Of a stretch of DNA of 64,000 nt, positions 57,660-64,000 are shown in pieces. This DNA is from JAPLDA01 sp043783155 (lineage in GTDB: Bacteria > Bacteroidota > Bacteroidia > AKYH767-A > 2013-40CM-41-45). Location: the NCBI GenBank assembly GCA_043783155.1, contig JAYVZS010000029.1, forward strand, positions 35,556 through 99,555, given 5' to 3'. Each line of letters begins with the position of its first letter. The stretch's first letter is position 1. The position numbers were made by a program, and so were the translations under genes. A model generated the notes under the pieces. It had not been told where the DNA came from, ran no database searches, and was given only the letters and a program-made list of their open reading frames with translations.

Positions 57660-59669
57660 ATGCAGGTTATCATGAAAGTTATCGTTTACTTTTTTATCGG
57701 ATTTTTTTTTCTGGCCGGTTCTTACAGCTATGGACAAAATTCAACGTCATCAAAAAAGGACTCCGTGTCTTTTTACGAGATGTCATTGGAGCAGCTCATG
57801 AATGTTGAAATTTCTGTTGCTTCACGTAAAGCATTAACACCCCGGGAATCTCCCGGTATTGTTACCCTGATCACGGAAGATGAGATAAAAAATTCCGGAG
57901 CACAGGATTTAATGGATGTATTAAAACTGGTTCCGGGATTTGATTTCGGCTCTGATGTAGAAGGCGCTGTCGCCTTAGGAATCCGGGGTAACTGGGCGCA
58001 TGAAGGAAAAATGTTATTGTTGATTGACGGACAGGAAATGAACGAGGAATTGTATTCAACGGTTCAATTCGGAAATCATTATCCTGTTGAGCAGATTAAA
58101 AAAATTGAAATCATACGGGGCCCAGGATCTTCTGTCTATGGCGGAAATGCTGAATATGCCGTTATCAACATCATTACAAAAAATGACAAAGATTTTACCG
58201 GCCTCTCTGCTGTAGGAAGTTACGGGCAAACAAAGGATATGTATGCACGAAGAAATTTATCCGTTTGTGGCGGCCAGCATTTCGGTGACCTTGCAATCAA
58301 TATAGGAGCCCTGATCGGCGAAGGAAACAGGAGCGATCAATCGTACAGCGACTACTTTGGCCAAACTGTAAATTTGAAAGACCGCCAGGTCTTGAATCCG
58401 TCTTTTCTTGAAGCAGCTGTTTCATACAAAGAACTTTCATTGCGCGCTATTGCAGACGTCTATCATACAACAACGTTAGACGGGTACGATCATGCTTTAC
58501 ATGCTCCGTACTCAAATGATTTTACTTCGTATTATTTCGAAGCGAAGTATAAACTGATTCTGAGCAAAAAATTCTCCATCACTCCGCGTTTTAATTTTAA
58601 GCAGCAAACACCATGGAATTATACCGGAGATTCGATGGAAGGTGAATTTGCAAAGTATAACAGGACATCCCGTCAGCCGCATTACAATTTATCCTGCAAC
58701 TATGATGTAACAGATCGTTTGAATGTATTGGCCGGCGGTGAATATTTTGTTGATATCGCGACTGACAATGTTCCGGGAGAAATGTTTAATGCCGGAAGCA
58801 AAGAAGTTCGTTATACTAATACAGCTTTTTATACGCAGGCACTTTGGAGTAACAAAATTGCTAACATTACAGTAGGTACCCGCTTTCATCAGAACAGTCA
58901 GTACGGTCCATCTTTTGTTCCTCGTATCGGAATAACAAAAGTGATCGGGAAGTTCCACGCGAAAATTTTATTCAGCAAAGCATATCGTTCGCCGGGAATT
59001 GAAAATATTGATCGCAGCATTCAGATAGAACCGGAGAAATCAACAGTTACTGAATTTGAAACCGGTTACCAGTTCAGTGATGTGATGTTTTTTTCTGTGA
59101 ACCTGTACGACATCACAACACGCAATCCGATTATTTACTATTACGACAATGGCGACATGTATAAGAACCAGGGAATGTCGGGCACCAAAGGAGTTGAGCT
59201 GGATTTTAAGCTGAAGGGAAAGTTTGGTTATGCCAACCTCAACTATTCGTATTACACTACGCATAATAAAGAAACCGCGGAAGACTATAACATCGGCGGG
59301 AATCCTGATCTGCTTCTCGCATTCCCTGCACATAAAATTAATCTGTCGGGAAGTGTAAAAATCAGTAAACATGCCAGTTTAAACGGAACACTCTCATGGA
59401 ACAGTGAGCGATATGCGTTTATCGGAATTGATACGATTACCGGTGTGAACAGGACACGAAAATACGATCCGCAATTATTCGCAGGAATCTATTTCAACAT
59501 GACCAATATTTTAACGGATGGGTTATCAGCAGGCATTGGTTGTAATAACCTGTTGAACGAAAGAGAAATATACATACAACCCTATAACAGTTATCACGCT
59601 CCGTTACCGGGACTTTCGCAGGAGTTTCGATTTCGGTTAACGTATACGATTGCGTTTTCATCTAAGTAA
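57660..59669 (+). CDS. TonB-dependent outer-membrane receptor
   Basis: A 669-residue receptor with a signal peptide (VIVYFFIGFFFLAGSYSYGQ). The plug domain is SLEQLMNVEISVASRKALTPRESPGIVTLITEDEIKNSGAQDLMDVL with IEIIRGPGSSVYGGNAEYAVINIITK. The 22-stranded barrel follows and ends in FRFRLTYTIAFSSK. Such receptors take up siderophores, vitamins or glycans using TonB energy. It leads a three-gene run with a YfiR-like protein (12 bp) and a hybrid kinase, so it may be a sensor as well as a transporter. A second ATG at 57672 is possible. No SusD partner is present. Confidence 0.93.
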   Translation: MQVIMKVIVYFFIGFFFLAGSYSYGQNSTSSKKDSVSFYEMSLEQLMNVEISVASRKALTPRESPGIVTLITEDEIKNSGAQDLMDVLKLVPGFDFGSDVEGAVALGIRGNWAHEGKMLLLIDGQEMNEELYSTVQFGNHYPVEQIKKIEIIRGPGSSVYGGNAEYAVINIITKNDKDFTGLSAVGSYGQTKDMYARRNLSVCGGQHFGDLAINIGALIGEGNRSDQSYSDYFGQTVNLKDRQVLNPSFLEAAVSYKELSLRAIADVYHTTTLDGYDHALHAPYSNDFTSYYFEAKYKLILSKKFSITPRFNFKQQTPWNYTGDSMEGEFAKYNRTSRQPHYNLSCNYDVTDRLNVLAGGEYFVDIATDNVPGEMFNAGSKEVRYTNTAFYTQALWSNKIANITVGTRFHQNSQYGPSFVPRIGITKVIGKFHAKILFSKAYRSPGIENIDRSIQIEPEKSTVTEFETGYQFSDVMFFSVNLYDITTRNPIIYYYDNGDMYKNQGMSGTKGVELDFKLKGKFGYANLNYSYYTTHNKETAEDYNIGGNPDLLLAFPAHKINLSGSVKISKHASLNGTLSWNSERYAFIGIDTITGVNRTRKYDPQLFAGIYFNMTNILTDGLSAGIGCNNLLNEREIYIQPYNSYHAPLPGLSQEFRFRLTYTIAFSSK

Positions 59670-59681
59670 TCACATGTTGTC

Positions 59682-60239
59682 TTGAAAATTTTGTCAAGCC
59701 TATCGCCACGCATTTTTTTCGGCAAAAACCTGCCGAGGTTGTTGACCGTATTTATAGTATTGGTGAGTATGAAATCTGTGCCCGATGAAGGAAAAGAATA
59801 TAGTGTGAAAGCCATGTTCATCTACAATTTTACCAAGCACATTGAATGGCCGTCATCCGAAACAACAGGAGTATTCCGGATTGGCGTAATTGGCAGGTCT
59901 GAAATTTATGAAGCTCTTGAAACGATTGCCACGCAAAAGAAAGTTGACGGAAGATCAATCGAATTAAAGATGGTTGAGCCGGAAGATAATTCTTTCTACC
60001 AGATCATTTTTGTTTCTAAGTCACAAAGCCATCGAGTGCCCGAACTCGCCAGAAAGTATATGGGCACAGGCGTGTTGATAATATCCGAAGAGTGTAAACA
60101 TTCAGAACATGGAGCGGCCATCAATCTAATTACAACGGATAACAGAGTCCGCTTTGAACTCAACCAGTCTTCTGTTCGGAATGCCGGACTTAAGGTTTCT
60201 GTTGCCCTTGCCAATCTTGCCATTGTCGTAAATCCATAA
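59682..60239 (+). CDS. YfiR/DUF4154 periplasmic protein
   Basis: A 185-residue protein; the frame opens with TTG at 59682, and a later GTG is possible. A hydrophobic leader (RLLTVFIVLVSM) precedes the DUF4154 domain: EYSVKAMFIYNFTKHIEWPSSE, FRIGVIGRSEIYEALETIA, QIIFVSKSQSHRVPELA, GVLIISEECKHSEHGAAINLI and FELNQSSVRNAGLKVS. YfiR in Pseudomonas is a periplasmic repressor of the membrane diguanylate cyclase YfiN and senses the redox state. Here no cyclase is present. Its neighbours are a TonB receptor and a hybrid kinase, so it may relay envelope state to the kinase. Confidence 0.92.
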   Translation: MKILSSLSPRIFFGKNLPRLLTVFIVLVSMKSVPDEGKEYSVKAMFIYNFTKHIEWPSSETTGVFRIGVIGRSEIYEALETIATQKKVDGRSIELKMVEPEDNSFYQIIFVSKSQSHRVPELARKYMGTGVLIISEECKHSEHGAAINLITTDNRVRFELNQSSVRNAGLKVSVALANLAIVVNP

Positions 60240-60260
60240 TGAAAAACAGCGCAGCCCAAA

Positions 60261-63200
60261 ATGAAAAATAAAAATTACAAAGTCGACATTGAGATTTACA
60301 TTGTCTTCATCGTGGTGATCGGGATTTCTGTTTTCAATGCGATATACAGTTCAATAAACATTACGCAAAACCAGGAGGTCAATAGTAAAATAATGACGGT
60401 TGACATTCCTTCCTTACAGGCGCTGGAAAATATGAACCTGATTGTGACCAGGTCAGAAATGTACTGCACCAACTGGACCTATATAGTCAGCAGCAAAGAA
60501 GATAAGGAGCGATTGAAAAAACTTCATGCTATTGATTACCCGGAGCTGAAGGAGAAAATTGCAACGTTGATGACAGGATGGAAAGACAAAGAGAATACAG
60601 AAAACATGGTTCTGGTTTTTGATGAGTTTGAACGAATACTTTTCTACCAAAAACAGGTGATGAATAAGCTGGTAACTTTTGATGATTACCAGGACCCGAT
60701 GAAAAAATTCAGTGCCGAGGAAATTGTTGAAGGGCAAATAATACCACGAACCGGAAAAATAATTGCCCGTCTCAATACAGTTATTGCCAATAAAAAATAC
60801 CAGGCAGACCAACTGCATAATGCCATGCGTTCGTCATACAGAACACTGATGTGGAGTGTGCTTGGAATTGCCATCATGGTTGTGATTGTAATTCTGATTG
60901 CCGGTTTCTACCTGTCGAATAATATTATAGTCCCTCTGATGAAATTAAAAAATTATATTCTCCAGATGGGAAAAGGCGAAATTCCTGACGTTGCTATTAC
61001 CATTAAGAAAAATGCTGTCGGGCTGATGACAGAAGCGGTGCGTAAACTTTCTGAATCGCTGAAAAGGACAGCCGGGTTTGCGCATAATATTGGAGAAGGT
61101 AACTTTAAAATTGAATTCGAACCGCTCGGGCCGAACGATGAACTTGGTAACGCCCTGATACAGATGCGGGAGAGTCTGAGCAATGCTGACAATGATAATA
61201 AGCAACGTCATTGGGTGGCGACGGGTCTTCAGCAATTGAATAAAGTATTGCGGGAGAACACCGACGACATTGAAAAACTTTCGGATGAAATTATTAACTC
61301 ACTCGTGAAATTCCTGAACGTCTGGAATGGCGCTATATACCTGTTAGAGAATAATCATTCTGACGGTCACCAAATGATTTCTTTGAAGGGCTGTTATGCG
61401 TTGAGCGGGAATCAAAAGTTAAAAAAACAAATTGAATTGGGTGAGGGCTTAATCGCGCGTGCGATTAAGGACAAAGCAACAATCAACCTGAAAAATGCTC
61501 CTTCCGAGTATCTTAAAATCGATTCAGGGCTTGGTGATGCGAGGGCGTCTCATGTGTTGATCGTTCCGTTGAAACATCACGGTGAAATATATGGAGTTAT
61601 TGAGTTGGCATCATTCACCGAATTTGGTAAGCATGAAACAGAGTTCATTGAAAACATAGGTGAAACAATGGGATCTACCATTGCCTCTTCAAAAGCGAAT
61701 ACCCTGACCAAAAAACTTCTGGATGAAACAAGGAAGCAGGCGTTAAAACTGACAGCACAGGAAGAGGAACTTCGCCAGACAAACGAAGACCTCTCGACAC
61801 AGAGTTCACTTTTGCAGGCATCTGAAGAAGAGTTGAAGCAAAGCAACTTTGAGTTGAAAGGAAAGGCGAAACTTGTGGAAGAACAAAACGACCGGCTGGA
61901 ACAGGCCCGGGGCGCGTTAAGCTTAAAAGTGAAGGAGCTCGAGTTGGCCAGTAAGTACAAATCGGAATTTTTGGCAAACATGTCTCACGAATTAAGAACA
62001 CCGTTGAACAGCGTTCTTATCCTGGCAAAGCTTCTTGCTGATAACAAAAACAAGACACTTACAGAAAAGGAAATTGAATATTCAAAAGTGATTTATAAAT
62101 CAGGAAACGATTTGCTCACATTAATCAACGATGTTCTTGACCTATCAAAAATAGAAGCGGGAAAAACCGAGCTGATTTTGGCGAAAGAAGAAGTCGCGAT
62201 TATCAAAGACGACATGAGATCCCTTTTTGCGGAGCTCGCCAACCAAAAGAAAATTGATTACAGCATGGAACAGTATTCCAATGTTCCTGAATTTATTTTA
62301 ACCGACAAACTTCGACTGGAACAGATTATTAAGAACCTTCTTTCGAATGCATTTAAGTTTACAGAAGCCGGTGGTTCAATCACACTGAAAATAAAATTGC
62401 CGGAAAGATCGGTGAGATTTAAAAATCCAAATCTTTTAAAAAGCAAACAGGTAATAGAATTTTCGGTTACCGATACGGGCATTGGTATTCCATGGGAAAA
62501 GCAACAGCTGATCTTTGAAGCATTTCAGCAGGAAGATGGCTCTACAAGCCGCAAGTACGGCGGAACGGGATTGGGGCTCTCTATCAGCCGGATGCTTGTC
62601 TCATTACTTGGCGGTGAAATGCAACTCATCAGTGAAAAGGGTAAGGGAAGTACATTCTCTGTCTACCTGCCTGTTGTTGCATTGCCAGTGCCGGATGTTT
62701 CTGATAAAAAAGATCAGTCCGTAATTGTTGCGCCGGTCTTGATGCAACAAGTTTCAGAAGCCGATTCCGAAATTGTGGAAGTTGCTGATGATAGAATCGG
62801 ATTAGAGGAGAATGATAAGGTGATCCTGATTGTTGAAGACGATCCGCTCTTCGCCAGCATGCTGGTGGATTTTGTTCATGAAAAAAATTACAAAGCTGTT
62901 GTCGCAACACGCGGAGACGAAGGAATAGAGTATGCGGAAAAAATAAATCCTTTGGCCATCATTCTGGATATGCAATTACCGGTAATGGATGGATGGTCTG
63001 TGTTGAGAAAGATAAAAGAGAATCGAAAACTTGATCATGTTCCGGTTCATGTGATGTCTGCAATGGATAGAAAAGAACTCGGACTTGAAATGGGCGCGAC
63101 TACGTATTTACGAAAACCAATAGACAAACGCGATCTGGATGATGCATTCAGAAGCATTGAACAATCGATTGCATCGGGCATAAAAAAAATATTGATTGTA

Positions 63201-63989
63201 GAAGATCAACCGGTCCAATTTGAAATATTAAAAAACCTTCTTCAAAGTAAGGAAAAAAATACTGCGCTATATACCGCAACCGGCCACGATGACGCGACCC
63301 GGTTATTGGAAACGGAAGATTTTGATTGTGTCATTCTGAATCTTGATTTAGGAGATGGACATCTGAAAGGGCTTGATATGCTTGAACAAATCAAGAGAAA
63401 GGAAAAACCAGTTCCCATGATTGTTTATACAGGAACTGAAATTACAGAGTCAGAAGAAAAGAGATTGCGGAAGTTTACCGATTCCATCATACTTAAAAGT
63501 GAAGACGCAAACAGCAGGATTCTGGATGAGGCCGCCTTGTTTTTACACAAAGCAGGAAAAATAAATGCATCGAATTCGAAAAATATTTTACCTCAGAAGA
63601 TGATCGATTTATTGCGCGGAAAAAATATTTTGCTCGTAGATGATGACATGAGAAACATATATGCGCTTACGGGGTTTCTGGAGGAACAAGGAATGAATGT
63701 ATATACAGCTGCCGATGGAAAAGCGGCGCTCACAGAAATTGACAGGCATAAACGGATCGACATTGTCCTGATGGATATCATGATGCCGGAAATGGACGGA
63801 TATACAGCCATTCATGAAATCAGGAAAAAAGAAAAGTATAAAACGATTCCGATACTTGTGCAAACGTCAAAATCCATGAAAGGCGAACGCGAAAAATGTC
63901 TTCAATCGGGCGCAACAGATTACATTGCAAAACCGATCAATACCGAACAACTACTTTCATTGATGCGTGTCTGGTTATACAATGAATAG
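60261..63989 (+). CDS. Hybrid histidine kinase with HAMP, GAF and three REC domains
   Basis: A 1242-residue inner-membrane kinase. TM1 is at about 12-31, a periplasmic helical sensor at about 32-195, and TM2 at about 197-222. HAMP-like regions lie at 222-315 and GAF at about 336-477. A coiled coil runs from 480 to 565. HisKA has His576 in NMSHELRTPLNS, and HATPase is at about 675-815 (DTGIGIP, GGTGLGLS). REC1 has Asp903 (AIILDMQLP) and REC3 has Asp1172 (IVLMDIMMP). REC2 at about 977-1090 has Asn1027 where Asp is expected (CVILNLDLG), so it may be a pseudoreceiver. The gene begins 22 bp after the YfiR-like gene and is probably co-transcribed. Confidence 0.92.
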   Translation: MKNKNYKVDIEIYIVFIVVIGISVFNAIYSSINITQNQEVNSKIMTVDIPSLQALENMNLIVTRSEMYCTNWTYIVSSKEDKERLKKLHAIDYPELKEKIATLMTGWKDKENTENMVLVFDEFERILFYQKQVMNKLVTFDDYQDPMKKFSAEEIVEGQIIPRTGKIIARLNTVIANKKYQADQLHNAMRSSYRTLMWSVLGIAIMVVIVILIAGFYLSNNIIVPLMKLKNYILQMGKGEIPDVAITIKKNAVGLMTEAVRKLSESLKRTAGFAHNIGEGNFKIEFEPLGPNDELGNALIQMRESLSNADNDNKQRHWVATGLQQLNKVLRENTDDIEKLSDEIINSLVKFLNVWNGAIYLLENNHSDGHQMISLKGCYALSGNQKLKKQIELGEGLIARAIKDKATINLKNAPSEYLKIDSGLGDARASHVLIVPLKHHGEIYGVIELASFTEFGKHETEFIENIGETMGSTIASSKANTLTKKLLDETRKQALKLTAQEEELRQTNEDLSTQSSLLQASEEELKQSNFELKGKAKLVEEQNDRLEQARGALSLKVKELELASKYKSEFLANMSHELRTPLNSVLILAKLLADNKNKTLTEKEIEYSKVIYKSGNDLLTLINDVLDLSKIEAGKTELILAKEEVAIIKDDMRSLFAELANQKKIDYSMEQYSNVPEFILTDKLRLEQIIKNLLSNAFKFTEAGGSITLKIKLPERSVRFKNPNLLKSKQVIEFSVTDTGIGIPWEKQQLIFEAFQQEDGSTSRKYGGTGLGLSISRMLVSLLGGEMQLISEKGKGSTFSVYLPVVALPVPDVSDKKDQSVIVAPVLMQQVSEADSEIVEVADDRIGLEENDKVILIVEDDPLFASMLVDFVHEKNYKAVVATRGDEGIEYAEKINPLAIILDMQLPVMDGWSVLRKIKENRKLDHVPVHVMSAMDRKELGLEMGATTYLRKPIDKRDLDDAFRSIEQSIASGIKKILIVEDQPVQFEILKNLLQSKEKNTALYTATGHDDATRLLETEDFDCVILNLDLGDGHLKGLDMLEQIKRKEKPVPMIVYTGTEITESEEKRLRKFTDSIILKSEDANSRILDEAALFLHKAGKINASNSKNILPQKMIDLLRGKNILLVDDDMRNIYALTGFLEEQGMNVYTAADGKAALTEIDRHKRIDIVLMDIMMPEMDGYTAIHEIRKKEKYKTIPILVQTSKSMKGEREKCLQSGATDYIAKPINTEQLLSLMRVWLYNE

Positions 63990-64000
63990 TTATTAAGCAG

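Overview
The window is a chromosomal segment of a Bacteroidota bacterium, most like the free-living Chitinophagales/Sphingobacteriales/Flavobacteriales part of the phylum. The signs are type IX secretion sorting domains on three proteins plus one decayed copy, YwqK/MORN, DUF2911 and very large alpha-2-macroglobulin proteins, a sigma/anti-sigma pair of the Bacteroidota type, -7 promoter elements matching TAnnTTTG, and few clear Shine-Dalgarno sequences. DNA is moderately AT-rich and intergenic regions more so. No prophage, integrase, intact insertion sequence, CRISPR array or defence island was found.

Layout. 1-4.8 kb: nuoL-nuoM-nuoN (minus; nuoN runs off the left edge). 5.0-9.8 kb: a small charged protein, an APC permease, a DUF2911 protein (plus), and a sodium/solute symporter translationally coupled to a 38-residue membrane protein and a secreted PIG-L deacetylase. 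12.4-17.4 kb: an operon of secreted proteins (173-aa protein, subtilase, outer-membrane protein), an M28 aminopeptidase and rpiB. 17.4-18.0 kb: a 541-bp AT-rich divergent spacer with six GTTCAT-type motifs and an AT-rich core. 18.0-22.3 kb: nadA, a MORN protein, tRNA-Lys and a repeat-built T9SS protein. 22.4-29.0 kb: a lipoprotein, rnr, a coiled-coil protein and a sulfur cluster (TSUP exporter, persulfide dioxygenase-rhodanese, thioredoxin). 29.1-35.4 kb: anti-sigma/sigma, a secreted 488-aa protein, tRNA-Asn, a PfkB kinase, a Tat-type superoxide dismutase and an FkbM methyltransferase. 35.5-45.8 kb: the 2057-aa alpha-2-macroglobulin, several small proteins and an amino-acid permease. 46.0-53.1 kb: a histidine kinase/LytTR regulator pair, a T9SS protein, a decayed T9SS tail, an outer-membrane protein and an ABC-2 exporter. 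53.2-64.0 kb: a 1413-aa PKD adhesin, then a TonB-dependent receptor, a YfiR-like periplasmic protein and a 1242-aa hybrid kinase in one run.

Most individual genes belong to known families. The less expected content is: the overlooked 38-aa gene fused by an ATGA overlap to the symporter; the GTTCAT array and AT-rich core before nadA (operator array or possible replication origin); short stuttering or palindromic repeats, three of which lie inside reading frames (a 19-bp-arm palindrome in an outer-membrane gene, a repeat supplying the signal-peptide region of the MORN protein, and a repeat-like insertion in rnr); a repeat duplicated on both sides of tRNA-Asn; and the receptor-YfiR-hybrid-kinase run, which looks like an envelope-spanning signalling unit.
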